Origin: CAZKWG01 sp964615375
GTDB lineage: Bacteria > Myxococcota_A > UBA796 > CAZKWG01
Direction: 5' to 3'
Length of the DNA stretch: 64,000 bases
NCBI GenBank assembly: GCA_964615375.1
Contig: CAZTOW010000005.1
Location: 1-64,000, forward strand
Shown: piece after piece, positions 16,795 to 25,893 of the stretch
Numbering within the stretch: the first letter of the stretch is position 1
Layout of the letters: each line of letters starts with the position of its first letter
Notes under the pieces: model-generated
Seen by the model: the letters and a program-made list of their open reading frames with translations, nothing else
Databases searched by the model: none
Told to the model about the DNA's origin: nothing
Program-made: the position numbers and the translations under genes

Positions 16795-18501
16795 TTACGG
16801 GTCAGTCGCGCTCGCACACATGCGCGTCCTGAGGTCGCAGCTGATGGTGACGCGCCCGGTGGCCGGGACAGTGACGTTTCCAGCAGGCTCGGGCTTCTCT
16901 TCGAAGGTCGCCAGGATCAGGTATTTCCCCGGCGTGATCGCCCCTGGTACCGCGATCTCGCGACCTTGAACGTCCAACGCGACGGGCACCGCCCCCCGGA
17001 CCAGGACGTTCGGGGTCGCGCCGACGCGGGCGGCGCTTGTCGTGCTCGACGACAGCGTCGGCGGATCTGCGCGACGGGGAGATGTCATCACAGAGCCGAT
17101 CTGCCTGGTTGTCGCGGCCTCCGGTTCGACGGCCTCCTCGGCGCGCGGCTGCAATGGCTCGTCCTCCATCAACGAAGCCTCATCGCCCGCAGGCGCCGAG
17201 ACCACGTCAGCGGCCTGCGACGAAGCATGAGCAGGCTCCGACGGATCGCTCATCCAACTGACGCCGACCCACGCTGCCGCCGCGAGCGAGATCACGCCGA
17301 AGGCGCCCGCGATCACCGCCCCCCGAGGCCGGGCGCGTGGCTCTTCCACCTGCGCCAGCACCTGTCCAGGCAGGGGCGCTGTCTCGTCCAGCTCCAGCTT
17401 GACGATCTGTGGCGGCGGCCCCTGCCTCGTCGCCGGCCTCGGTGCCGCTGCTGGCAACTCGGCGGACTCGGCAGACGCAACGCCCACAGCGCCTCGCGAC
17501 GCCGCGGTCTCTGCGGGGGGTTGCACGACCGAGCCTGACGACACCTCCATGGCGCCTTCGAGCTCCTCGCGCAGCACGCTGCCGATCTCAGCCGACGGCT
17601 TCGCCCGCTGCTCGCTCCGCAGTCTCGGCACGGTCTCCCGCGCGAAGGCCCGCAACGACGGCGCGGGCAGGCTCTCCGCCAGCGTGAGACACTGCGAGGC
17701 CAGGACGCCGGCCGTCGGTCGCTCGTCCGGGTCGAAGGCCAGCAACTCGGCGAGCAGGCTGAGCGCCTCGACCGGCACGTCCGGCCTCGCGGCGTGCAGC
17801 TCGTCCATGCGCTCGTTCCGGTGGTGGGTGTGCGGGCGCATGGACAGCCCGGCGCGGCCGTAGGGCTCGCCCTTGAGCAGCGCGAACAGAACGCAGCCGA
17901 GCGAGTATACGTCGCCCTCATGGACCTCGACGCCACGCAGACGCTCGGGCGCCATGTAGGTCGGGGTGCCGAAGCTGACGTCCTCGGTCACGGCCTCGCG
18001 CGCGGCGAATTCGGCGCGGGCGATGCCGAGATCGAGCACCTTGACCAGGCCGTCCGCGGTCAGCAGGAAGTTGCCCGGCTTGATGTCGCGGTGCAACATG
18101 CGCAGCGCGTGGCCCTCAGGGCCTGGGACGTGCCAGGCGTGATCCAACACATCGGCGATCTCGTGGATGATCTCGAAGGCGGGGCGAGCCGGCATGGGAC
18201 CGGCGCCGATCAGGCGCTCTCCATCGACGCCCGCGACGTACTCCATGACGACCGACCACTCGCCGTCGATGATCGCGAGGCGATCCACGGCGACCAACGC
18301 CCGGTGTTGCAACAAGCCAAGAAGGCGAGCCTCGTCGCGCAGGCGCCGCAGGGCCTCGGCGTTGCGCTCGGTGTTGGAGGACGGCAGGAGCAGCTTGATC
18401 GCGACCTGCCGGGTGAAGCCGCGCGGGCCGTCGAATCGGGCGCGCACCACCTTGCCGAAGCCGCCGCGGCCCAGGACTTCGAGGACGGTGTACTGCCTCA
18501 C
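16795..18501 (-). CDS. Transmembrane serine/threonine protein kinase
   Basis: The GTG at 18501 overlaps the upstream stop (GTGA), which fixes the start; the frame is open to 19251 only as a shadow of the upstream gene. The 568-residue product has an intact Hanks-type kinase domain: glycine loop LGRGGFGKVV at 10-19, VAIK with Lys36, HRDIKPGN with Asp139, DLG at 157 in place of DFG, and the APE motif (MAPERL). One membrane span lies near 394-417. It is followed by a low-complexity Ser/Ala/Glu stretch and a C-terminal PEGA-like beta segment (VALDVQGREI, GKYLILATFE) outside the membrane. Such kinases relay signals from the envelope. Its operon partner is the lipoprotein-like gene upstream. Confidence 0.92.
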   Translation of the reverse strand: MRQYTVLEVLGRGGFGKVVRARFDGPRGFTRQVAIKLLLPSSNTERNAEALRRLRDEARLLGLLQHRALVAVDRLAIIDGEWSVVMEYVAGVDGERLIGAGPMPARPAFEIIHEIADVLDHAWHVPGPEGHALRMLHRDIKPGNFLLTADGLVKVLDLGIARAEFAAREAVTEDVSFGTPTYMAPERLRGVEVHEGDVYSLGCVLFALLKGEPYGRAGLSMRPHTHHRNERMDELHAARPDVPVEALSLLAELLAFDPDERPTAGVLASQCLTLAESLPAPSLRAFARETVPRLRSEQRAKPSAEIGSVLREELEGAMEVSSGSVVQPPAETAASRGAVGVASAESAELPAAAPRPATRQGPPPQIVKLELDETAPLPGQVLAQVEEPRARPRGAVIAGAFGVISLAAAAWVGVSWMSDPSEPAHASSQAADVVSAPAGDEASLMEDEPLQPRAEEAVEPEAATTRQIGSVMTSPRRADPPTLSSSTTSAARVGATPNVLVRGAVPVALDVQGREIAVPGAITPGKYLILATFEEKPEPAGNVTVPATGRVTISCDLRTRMCASATDP

Positions 18502-19358
18502 CACCGCACCAGCAACGCCGCGCCGCCTGATCCGACCGCGAGCCCCGCCGCCGCGAGCGCCGTCCCGTGCAGAGACGCAGCCAGGGGTGTCGAGAGGCTG
18601 GCAGGCTCGGTCTCGGTGCCGCGCGTGGTCCAGACGGCGGTCTCCAGACCCGCCGCGACCAGCGTGCTCGCGCTCGCGACCACCGCGAGACGCCGGGAGA
18701 TGCGCACGCGGCGGTCTCGCTCCGCCAGTGCAGGGCCGAGCTCGGGCATGGCCTCGGTGGGCAGCGCCTCGCCCGGATCGAGGACGCCGGTCCACACGAC
18801 GCCCGCGGGCCAGACCTGCACCTGAAAGACGGCGGGGCGGTCGAGCGGCCGATCCTCCTGCTCCTCCCCGTTGATGTACAGCTCCAGCCCTCGCGGCAGG
18901 TCCATGGGCGCGCGCTCCGTGGACTTGGGCGCGGCGTGCGCGTCCTCGTAGAGCAAGCTCAGGCTGTTGCCGGTGGGGATCAGATCGTCGGGGAAGTGGT
19001 AATCGGGCCACGCCGCCGTCGCGCCGATGAACCAGACCCGCGCCTCGTCGCGCTGGCCGTCGCGGAACGCCACCATGCCTTGAAGGCGCAGCCAGCCGGC
19101 GGCGGTCTCGGCGTCGACGATCTCCTCCATGCAGCCGAAGGTGGCGTTGGCCTTGAGCAGGGCCTCGTCGAGCTTGGTCGGGTTCACCGAGGCCCAGGCG
19201 CCCAGCGCGGTGCCTTGATCGGCGGCGAGGCTGGCGTTCGTCCCTGGACATCCGGCCAGAGTTGGTCTTGATGCGAACAGGTACAACAGACAGACTGATA
19301 TTGGCGTGAAAGACGCCTTGGAGGCTCGAAAACGGGTCTCAAGGTGAAAAGGTCTCAC
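18498..19358 (-). CDS. Putative lipoprotein with C-terminal membrane spans, kinase partner
   Basis: A GTG start gives 286 residues. The N-terminal 36 residues form a lipoprotein-type signal ending in the lipobox LAGC. The middle part is helical and resembles a TPR-like or solenoid module (LRLQGMVAFRDGQRDEARVW), followed by a beta segment with LYINGEEQ. Two hydrophobic stretches near the C-terminus may span a membrane, and a basic segment (ERDRRVRISRR) precedes them. The stop overlaps the kinase start by four bases, so the two are co-translated; an envelope sensor or scaffold for the kinase is likely. The exact family is not recognised. Confidence 0.75.
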   Translation of the reverse strand: MRPFHLETRFRASKASFTPISVCLLYLFASRPTLAGCPGTNASLAADQGTALGAWASVNPTKLDEALLKANATFGCMEEIVDAETAAGWLRLQGMVAFRDGQRDEARVWFIGATAAWPDYHFPDDLIPTGNSLSLLYEDAHAAPKSTERAPMDLPRGLELYINGEEQEDRPLDRPAVFQVQVWPAGVVWTGVLDPGEALPTEAMPELGPALAERDRRVRISRRLAVVASASTLVAAGLETAVWTTRGTETEPASLSTPLAASLHGTALAAAGLAVGSGGAALLVRW

Positions 19359-19558
19359 GCCGACGTGCTCCAGAGAGCCATGCGTATACGCCGCGGGGCC
19401 TGTACGGCAAGCGGATCGGCCCTGAAAGGCGCTCTCCAGGGTGGAAATCGTCGGTCATGGAGCAGGCTCGTGCGGGAATTCTGGCGCGCGCCTCAATCGC
19501 GTGGCGCGAACATTGATGCCTGCGCGCGCGTTATGCTGGCATCGAAGGATTCGTGCTG

Positions 19559-21559
19559 ATGCCGCGCTCCCACCGCCATGTCTTGCTGCTGCTGCCGCTC
19601 GGGTTGATGGGCTGCTTCGGGCCCCTCTTCGACGACTACGACCGGGAGCGGGACTGGGACCAGGATGGGGTCGAGGCTGGCGCGGATTGTGATGACGAGG
19701 ACAGCCAGGTCACCCAGCTCACGTTCTGGTCCGACAACGACCGGGACGGGTACGGCGCCGATGGCGTCGTAGTCTACGGCTGCGCGCCGCCCGATGGCTA
19801 CGCCGACAACGACGACGACTGCGACGACAACGACGCGAACGCATACCGGGAGGCGGCCTGGTACGAAGATCTCGACATCGACGGCTTCGGTGTCGGCGAG
19901 CCTGAGATCCGCTGCGCCGGCTACGGCACCTCCGAGATCGACGGCGACTGCGACGACGCGAGGTCCGACGTGTACCCGGGTGCCATGCCGGTCTGTGGAA
20001 ACGGGGTGGATGACGACTGCGATGGGCTCGGGGAGTGCGGTGGCCTCTCGGAGAGCGACGAGAGCGCGGCCATGGACGGCACCTACAGCGGGACGGAGGG
20101 ATCCGAGCTGGGGGCGAGTCTGGCCGGCGTGGGCGACGTCAACGGCGATGGCAACGCGGACATCCTGTTCGGCGCGCCGGGTGTAACAGACGAGGAGGGA
20201 GAGTCGGTCGGCGCCGCGGTGCTGATGTATGGCCCTGCGCCAGCCGGCTACGCCTACGGCGCGAGCGTCGCCGGCGTCGTGAGCCTGCTCGGCACCGCGT
20301 CCGAGGGGAGGGCGGGCGAGGCGGTCTCGGGCGCGGGCGATCTGGACGGCGACGGCTACGACGATCTGCTCATCGGCGCTCCGATGGCGGGCTCCAGCGC
20401 GGGTGACGGCGGCTGGGGCGGGTTCGGAGGCGGAATGCCCATGGCCTTCGGGCCGGGTGACGGCGGTGGAATTCCTGGTGACATCGGCGATGGGATCTTC
20501 GACGATGAAGGCGCGGGCTACGTCTACGTGGTGCTCGGTCCCGTCATGGACCAGGAGGCGCGCCTGGGGGAAAACATCCGAACCGGCGTGCTCAAGGGGT
20601 CCGAGGGCGGGGGGCAGGCGGGCGCCGCGCTGGCCTCACTCGGGGACGTGACCGGCGACGGCTTCGATGACTTCCTTGTCGGCGCACCTGTGGCGGGGAC
20701 CGACTCCCTGGACGAGTCCGGCACGGTCTGGCTGGTGCCAGGGCCTTTCACCGAGGACACGACGCTCAGCAGCGCAGCGCTGTGGACGCTGACAGGCGCG
20801 GAGGAGGGGGATCGCTTCGGGACCTCTGTGGCCGCCCTCGGAGATCTGGATGGCGATGGTCAGCAAGACTTCGCGGTCGGGGCTCCGACGGACGCGCTGA
20901 ACGGACTGGACGCCGAGCCGGACAGCGATTCTGGCCTGGGAAGGGTATTTTTCTACCTTGACCTTCGCAGCAGCGCCGATGACGCAGACATCACGGACCT
21001 CATGCTGGTGGGTTCGTGGGGCGCCGCGTTCGGGGTTGTGGTGGCCGGTGTCGGCGATGTCAATGGCGATGGAACCCCGGATGTGGCCGTTGGATCGCCC
21101 GGCTTCACAGGGGTCGGCGAGGCGTCGGGAGCGATCTTCGTGTACTCGGGCGCGGACATCATCGACGCCGGGGAGGCTGGAGGCGACCCGATGGACGCGC
21201 AGATCGCGCAGATCGACGGATCCCTGGCGCTGGAGAGCATGGGGAGCGTGCTCTGCGGCCCCGGGGATCTGGACGGCGATGACCTCGATGACTTGGTCAT
21301 CGGCACCCCGGAGTCCGATGAAGGCCACGGCGCGGTCGCGATCTACTACGGACCGCTGAGCGTGACGGCTACGCTGGAGGACGCTGACTTCCTGCTCACC
21401 GGATCCTACAGCGGCACGCGCCTCGGGCATGCAGTGGCAGGGGCGGGCGACGCCAACGGCCTCGGTCGGTCAGACCTGATCTTCAGCGCGCTGGGGCAGG
21501 ACTCCGACGGCGCCTACGGCGCTGGAGCAGCCTACTTCCTCGCCAGCGACGGCTTCTAA
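19559..21559 (+). CDS. Lipoprotein with MopE-type metal-binding motifs and FG-GAP repeats
   Basis: I choose ATG 19559 because GAAGGA lies 9 bases upstream and the product then opens with a clean lipoprotein signal (MPRSHRHVLLLLPLGLMGC); GTG 19553 is the alternative. Residues about 35-160 carry repeated acidic motifs (DNDDDCDDND, DGDCDDARSDVYPGA, CGNGVDDDCDG) of the putative metal-binding MopE type. The remainder has about seven FG-GAP/integrin-alpha-like repeats with Ca-binding loops (GVGDVNGDGNADILFG, GAGDLDGDGYDDLLIG) that should fold as a beta-propeller. Such proteins are surface-exposed. It is paralogous to the next gene. Confidence 0.88.
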   Translation: MPRSHRHVLLLLPLGLMGCFGPLFDDYDRERDWDQDGVEAGADCDDEDSQVTQLTFWSDNDRDGYGADGVVVYGCAPPDGYADNDDDCDDNDANAYREAAWYEDLDIDGFGVGEPEIRCAGYGTSEIDGDCDDARSDVYPGAMPVCGNGVDDDCDGLGECGGLSESDESAAMDGTYSGTEGSELGASLAGVGDVNGDGNADILFGAPGVTDEEGESVGAAVLMYGPAPAGYAYGASVAGVVSLLGTASEGRAGEAVSGAGDLDGDGYDDLLIGAPMAGSSAGDGGWGGFGGGMPMAFGPGDGGGIPGDIGDGIFDDEGAGYVYVVLGPVMDQEARLGENIRTGVLKGSEGGGQAGAALASLGDVTGDGFDDFLVGAPVAGTDSLDESGTVWLVPGPFTEDTTLSSAALWTLTGAEEGDRFGTSVAALGDLDGDGQQDFAVGAPTDALNGLDAEPDSDSGLGRVFFYLDLRSSADDADITDLMLVGSWGAAFGVVVAGVGDVNGDGTPDVAVGSPGFTGVGEASGAIFVYSGADIIDAGEAGGDPMDAQIAQIDGSLALESMGSVLCGPGDLDGDDLDDLVIGTPESDEGHGAVAIYYGPLSVTATLEDADFLLTGSYSGTRLGHAVAGAGDANGLGRSDLIFSALGQDSDGAYGAGAAYFLASDGF

Positions 21560-21615
21560 CCCATGCGTGCAGGTGTTCACTTGAACGTGAACCTCAGACT
21601 TCACCGGAGGACCGG

Positions 21616-23385
21616 ATGCGTAGCCCCTCGTTGCTGATCTTCCTCATCGCCTGCGGCGGGCGCGGTTGCGGCGATGGCTGTGGCCGCGACGACACAGGCA
21701 ATACGGGCGATCCCTGCACCGACGAGGAGATGTCCACCTGGTTCACGGACCTCGATGGCGACGGGCATGGCGACGCCACTTCGACAGTCGAGGGGTGCGA
21801 GCAGCCGGATGGCGCGGTCGCGACGGACGATGACTGCGACGACGCGGACGGCACTGTCTGGAGTGAGGGCGTCGTCTACGTGGACGGCGACGACGATGCG
21901 TTTGGAGCGGGTGACGCCGTGGACCAGTGCGGCGTGCCCAATGGCTACGCGGTCGTGGACGGGGACTGCGACGACGAGGACGCGGCGGTACACCCTGAAG
22001 CGGCGGTAGTCTGCGGCAACGGCACCGACGACGACTGCGATGGCCTGAGCGACTGCGCAGATCCGACGGAGGCTTCACAGGCCGACCTGGTCCTCGCGCG
22101 CATCGCAGGTTTGGGTGGCGCTTTCGGGTCTGCCGTGGACATCGCAGACGACATCGACAGCGATGGGCTCGCGGACCTCTCGGTCGGAGCGCCGGAGGCC
22201 GACGGCCCAGGCGCAGCCTACCTCTTCACGGGCCCGGTGGGCGAGCTGGGAAGCGCGTCAAACGCGGTCGCGGAGGCGGTCGGACTGACCGATGGCATCT
22301 TCGCTGGGAACGGCATTGGCTTCGGCGATCTGAATGGCGACGGCGTCCTGGACTGGGTCGTGGCCGCCTCCGAAGGGATGCATATCGAAGGCGGCTCTTC
22401 GATCTACGTGCTCTTCGGCCCGTCCGCGGGCACCCGGATTCTTCAGGAGGGCGAGGGGGTGAGCGTCATGAAGGCGGCTTCCGGGTGGTCCCTGGACGGC
22501 ACAACGGACCTCCAAGGTGGGGATGTCGCTGACCTGTTGATCGCAAACGGAAGCACTGTCGACCTCCTGCTCGGGCCCATCGAGGAGGGCGTCGAGTTCG
22601 AGGATGACCTGGCCTACGGAGGGTTCACCGCCACCTCTGACGGCAACGGCGTGCGCGCCATCGTTGCCGGTGACGTGACCGGCGACGGCGTCACCGATGT
22701 CTTCATCGGTTCGCCAGGCGGCGAGTACGGCGACGAGGACGATGAGCGTGCCACCGCCGGGAACGCCTACCTGATCGACGAGATCCGCGACTTCCGCGAG
22801 GCGGGTGGTGACGAGCACGTCTCGGGCTACGCGCGTGTCGCGATCCTCGGCGAGTACGAGGACTCGGCCTTCGGAGCCAGCCTGAGCCCAGCCGGCGACA
22901 TCGATCAGGATGGCTATGCGGACGTGCTGGTCGGCTCACCTGCGTATCCCATTGCTTACGCAAAAGGCGCCGCCTACCTCTACTCCGGCGCTGACCTGAC
23001 CGCGATGGACGAGGGTGACGTGCTCTTCGCCGAAGAGAGCGCAGCACAATTCCATGGAGATCTGGACGACCAGCAACTCGGCTACAGCCTCGCGGGCGGC
23101 GCCGATCTCGACGGCGATGGCACCCCCGACGTCGTCGTGGGCGTGCCCGGCTACGACGGCGACCAGGGGCTGGCGTTGGTCTGGTTCGGTCCGGTGCGCA
23201 ACGACCAGGACATCGAGGACGCCGACCTCATCCTCACCGGCGAGGCTGTGGGCGACCGCTTCGGGCAGGCCATGGACGCGGGCGGCGACGTCAACGGCTA
23301 TGGCTGGGACGATCTGGTGGTCGGTGCGCCGGGCGCCAGCGGCGGGGACGGTGAGGTCACCGTCTTTGCGTTCGACCGGCTGTAG
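21616..23385 (+). CDS. Lipoprotein paralogue with MopE-type motifs and FG-GAP repeats
   Basis: ATG with GGAGG five to six bases upstream; 589 residues. A very short lipoprotein signal (MRSPSLLIFLIAC) is followed by a Gly/Cys-rich segment. Acidic MopE-type motifs come next (TDLDGDGHGD, TDDDCDDADG, CGNGTDDDCDG), then FG-GAP repeats (GDLNGDGVLDWVVA, GDVTGDGVTDVFIG, GGDVNGYGWDDLVVG). The architecture matches the preceding gene closely, only 56 bases away, so the pair looks like a tandem duplication that has diverged. Predicted to sit on the cell surface. It converges with the small minus-strand gene that follows. Confidence 0.88.
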   Translation: MRSPSLLIFLIACGGRGCGDGCGRDDTGNTGDPCTDEEMSTWFTDLDGDGHGDATSTVEGCEQPDGAVATDDDCDDADGTVWSEGVVYVDGDDDAFGAGDAVDQCGVPNGYAVVDGDCDDEDAAVHPEAAVVCGNGTDDDCDGLSDCADPTEASQADLVLARIAGLGGAFGSAVDIADDIDSDGLADLSVGAPEADGPGAAYLFTGPVGELGSASNAVAEAVGLTDGIFAGNGIGFGDLNGDGVLDWVVAASEGMHIEGGSSIYVLFGPSAGTRILQEGEGVSVMKAASGWSLDGTTDLQGGDVADLLIANGSTVDLLLGPIEEGVEFEDDLAYGGFTATSDGNGVRAIVAGDVTGDGVTDVFIGSPGGEYGDEDDERATAGNAYLIDEIRDFREAGGDEHVSGYARVAILGEYEDSAFGASLSPAGDIDQDGYADVLVGSPAYPIAYAKGAAYLYSGADLTAMDEGDVLFAEESAAQFHGDLDDQQLGYSLAGGADLDGDGTPDVVVGVPGYDGDQGLALVWFGPVRNDQDIEDADLILTGEAVGDRFGQAMDAGGDVNGYGWDDLVVGAPGASGGDGEVTVFAFDRL

Positions 23386-23400
23386 GTGGTCGCGCGCTGA

Positions 23401-23820
23401 CTACGAAGGTCCCGGATCGAGATGCTCGTCGATGATTACGTCGTCAGAGTCGTCGGCGACGACCTGTTGGACGACGCGCCCGGTCCCGTCGGGTCGGATG
23501 AGCGTCCAGGCTGCGTAGGTGTCGGGCTGCTCAGCCAGCGCATCCATGCCAGTCGCCTGCGCCAGGGCGCGCGCGAGCTGGAGGTCCGTGCCAACGATGG
23601 AGGACGGGTCAACCTCGCCATACACCGTGATGTAGCTGCGGAAGCCCCGGTCCATCGCCTGGAGCTCGACGCGGAAGCGCGGCGCGTCGTCGGTCGCCTC
23701 CAGTAACGGGCGTACCTCCCGCGGCCCGACGCCGAGCAGGCGAGCGAGGCTGGCCAGCAGCAGGTCGGGCTCGATGAGGCCGCGCAGGAGGCAGGAGGTG
23801 ATGGTGTGCTTCTTGGACAT
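23401..23820 (-). CDS. Small protein downstream of toxin-immunity pair, 139 aa
   Basis: The ATG at 23820 has GGAGGAG about 10 bases upstream and is preferred over the longer open frame to 24039. The protein is cytosolic by appearance, with a helical N-terminus (LLASLARLLGVGPREVRPLL) and a C-terminal half of alternating strands ending in a very acidic tail (VVADDSDDVIIDEHLD). It is the last of three co-directional genes behind the polymorphic-toxin-like gene, a position typical of a second immunity gene. The family is not recognised. Confidence 0.6.
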   Translation of the reverse strand: MSKKHTITSCLLRGLIEPDLLLASLARLLGVGPREVRPLLEATDDAPRFRVELQAMDRGFRSYITVYGEVDPSSIVGTDLQLARALAQATGMDALAEQPDTYAAWTLIRPDGTGRVVQQVVADDSDDVIIDEHLDPGPS

Positions 23821-23878
23821 CGGCTGCCGACTCCTCCACCTGGCCCCCGCTCCAGACAGCCAAAAGCGCGCCTTCGGC

Positions 23879-24247
23879 CTAAAAGTATTGGATGTGAAGT
23901 GCGTCGCTGGCCTGGATGCCCTCGCGGATGAACGCCACCAGCTCGTCGAGGATCTTGCGCTCCTGTTCAGGAAGGTCGGCCCGATCGAGGCCATCGAGCT
24001 GGGTGAGCGCCTCCTCGGGATCGGAGACCCGCCAGTCATTGTCCTCGTTCCACCCCGTGTCCAGGTGATAGTGCAGCGCGAGCCCGCTCCAGCCTTCCGG
24101 GCCAGGCTGGATCAGCTCGATGATGCGCCCGAAGTGCCCGTCCCAAAGGGCGAAGGCCAGCTCGTCGCCGATCTTGTCCTTGCGGACGAAGGTGATCTCG
24201 GGCTCGCCTTCGAAGCCGGAGTAGTAGTCGTGTACCACCTTGCGCAT
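23879..24247 (-). CDS. Probable immunity protein, 122 aa
   Basis: ATG at 24247 with an excellent AGGAGG site. It begins 10 bases after the stop of the toxin-like gene, which is the usual place for the cognate immunity gene. The 122-residue protein is acidic and soluble, with Trp/His-rich strands (ALHYHLDTGWNEDNDW) and a long C-terminal helix (QERKILDELVAFIREGIQ). I cannot name an immunity family, so the function rests on position, size and acidity. Confidence 0.7.
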   Translation of the reverse strand: MRKVVHDYYSGFEGEPEITFVRKDKIGDELAFALWDGHFGRIIELIQPGPEGWSGLALHYHLDTGWNEDNDWRVSDPEEALTQLDGLDRADLPEQERKILDELVAFIREGIQASDALHIQYF

Positions 24248-24257
24248 GATGATCCTC

Positions 24258-25685
24258 CTATTCTGCTGCGTAGTGACCGGCTGCAAGCATGGCTTCTTGC
24301 TCCGGGGTAGCGGTTCCGGCCTTGCGTGCATCAATGGCGTTTCGCCATGCCTGCTTCGAGACCCACTGGTCCTCGCCGACCAGGATCTGCTTGGCACCGC
24401 GTTGACCCTGGGCATTGCCGTGAATCTTGCGCTCTACCACCCAGGTGTCGCCCTGGCCTGCGGGCGCGCCCGGCGTGCGTGTGTGCCAGCGCGCCTCGTA
24501 CTTCGCGACGCCATCGTCCCAGGTGAACTTGATCTGCTCGTAGCCTGCGTCCTTGGTCTGCTGGTTGATCGCCGCGTTGTCCGGGATGGCGATGGGGCTC
24601 CCTCCGCGTACCTCGTCGGGCGTCGGGATCTTCCGCGTCAGATCCGCGGCTTCATCGGCCTTCTTTGCTCCTTGCTCCGCGAGCTCGTCGCCGTGCCTGC
24701 CGGCCCGCTCTGCGGCCTCCTTCGCCAGGCGCTCGGACATCTCGGTCGTCATGTGCCGGAGCCGGCCTGCCGGGTTCAGGATGCCAGTGACCATGTCCAC
24801 CGCGAGGCCGATGGTCTTCGCGGAGTCGGGATCCGCGCCCATCGCCATGGCCGCGTCGGTGGCGACGGTCTGGGTGACGGTCTCGGTCGGCTCGCCCGTG
24901 ACCAGGGTCTGGAGCCCCGCCTGGAGATCGTCGAGGCCGCGCAGGCCCGCGCCCGCGGCGGCGACCTTGGTGAGGACGGGCTCTGGCGCGAACAGCAACG
25001 GGATCGCCACCGTGAGATCTGCGGCGCCGCCCGCGACCTGCATGGCGGCGCCGAGGCGGGTGAGCACGTCGTAGTCGGCGTCGATGCCAGCGACCGTGGC
25101 GAGCCAGCTCTTCTCCTCGGGCTGTGCGTCGGCTTCGAGCTCAGGTACCGGCTCGGGCGCGAACAGGGCCTCGATGGGCTGGTTCGAGAGGCCGGAGATG
25201 TAGGTGCCATCGGCGTCGATGTAGAGGAGCCGCGAGGTGGTCTCGCCGGTCAGCGGGTCGGTGCTGACCCGGAGCGAGAGCGTGTAGTCGCTCTCTTCCA
25301 GCAGAATCTCCTGCTCGGTCCCGTCGGGGCTCGTTGCGTCGGACAGGCCAATCGGCGCAGGCCCCAGCGCGACGCAGGCAGTCTCGTCGCCGCCGGTGCA
25401 GGCGAGCATCCCGTCCAGCCGCCCGATGGCGTGGGCCATGCGCGCCTGGGCCTCGTCGTCGAGGTTCTCGGGGCCGATCCCGAAGTTGGCGAGCACGCCG
25501 ACCTGCCGACTCGACAAGGTCGAGGCGTCGGGCTCTGTGGCCTCAACGCCGCCCAGATCGACCAGCGTGTCCTGGGTCGCGCTGTTGCTCTCCACGGCGC
25601 TGGTCGCGGTTGAGCTCGCCGAGGACGTGGCCGTGCCAGTCGCTGGGGTCGAGGTGGTCTCGCGCGTGACACGGTCGAAGTCCAT
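24258..25685 (-). CDS. Polymorphic-toxin-like protein with C-terminal toxin domain
   Basis: ATG at 25685 with GGAG five bases upstream; 475 residues. The N-terminal 45 residues are a low-complexity Thr/Ser/Ala tail. The middle part (about 235-330) resembles the pre-toxin helices of RHS/T6SS-type polymorphic toxins (LRGLDDLQAGLQTLVTGEP, DSAKTIGLAVDMVTG). A charged helix leads to a compact C-terminal domain of about 95 residues with ARWHTRTPGAPAGQGDTWVV and QWVSKQAWRNAIDARKAG, the layout of a C-terminal toxin module. No signal peptide is present, so delivery would need T6SS, an extracellular contraction system or a similar route, none of which is in the window. A probable immunity gene follows directly. 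The catalytic family of the toxin domain is not identified. Confidence 0.72.
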   Translation of the reverse strand: MDFDRVTRETTSTPATGTATSSASSTATSAVESNSATQDTLVDLGGVEATEPDASTLSSRQVGVLANFGIGPENLDDEAQARMAHAIGRLDGMLACTGGDETACVALGPAPIGLSDATSPDGTEQEILLEESDYTLSLRVSTDPLTGETTSRLLYIDADGTYISGLSNQPIEALFAPEPVPELEADAQPEEKSWLATVAGIDADYDVLTRLGAAMQVAGGAADLTVAIPLLFAPEPVLTKVAAAGAGLRGLDDLQAGLQTLVTGEPTETVTQTVATDAAMAMGADPDSAKTIGLAVDMVTGILNPAGRLRHMTTEMSERLAKEAAERAGRHGDELAEQGAKKADEAADLTRKIPTPDEVRGGSPIAIPDNAAINQQTKDAGYEQIKFTWDDGVAKYEARWHTRTPGAPAGQGDTWVVERKIHGNAQGQRGAKQILVGEDQWVSKQAWRNAIDARKAGTATPEQEAMLAAGHYAAE

Positions 25686-25709
25686 GACAGCTCCGGGGGA
25701 CGGCTGTCA
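25685..25709. promoter_or_regulatory. Hairpin covering ribosome site of the toxin-like gene
   Basis: TGACAGC (25685-25691) and GCTGTCA (25703-25709) are perfect complements with an 11-base loop. On the minus strand the hairpin contains the GGAG ribosome site, and its last paired base is the first base of the ATG start codon of the toxin-like gene. Folding would mask translation initiation. That it regulates toxin synthesis is inference. Confidence 0.4.
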
Positions 25710-25893
25710 CTCAAGCAAGGTTCGTGCCAACAGGCGAAGGCGGACAATTGCGAGGAGCGTCGACGACTCCTGTCACCCCTCCGTGGCGTCCGATTCGTGA
25801 AAATCTTAACTACTACAGTCATAATTCCACCTGACGAAAGGGGTGTCGAAGCTGTCGGACAGTTCGCCACCCCCACAAGAACCGTGCCAACCC

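Noticed and set aside
17794..18825. 343-codon plus-strand frame opposite the kinase gene
   Set aside because: The kinase motifs on the minus strand are unambiguous and the plus product has no recognisable fold.
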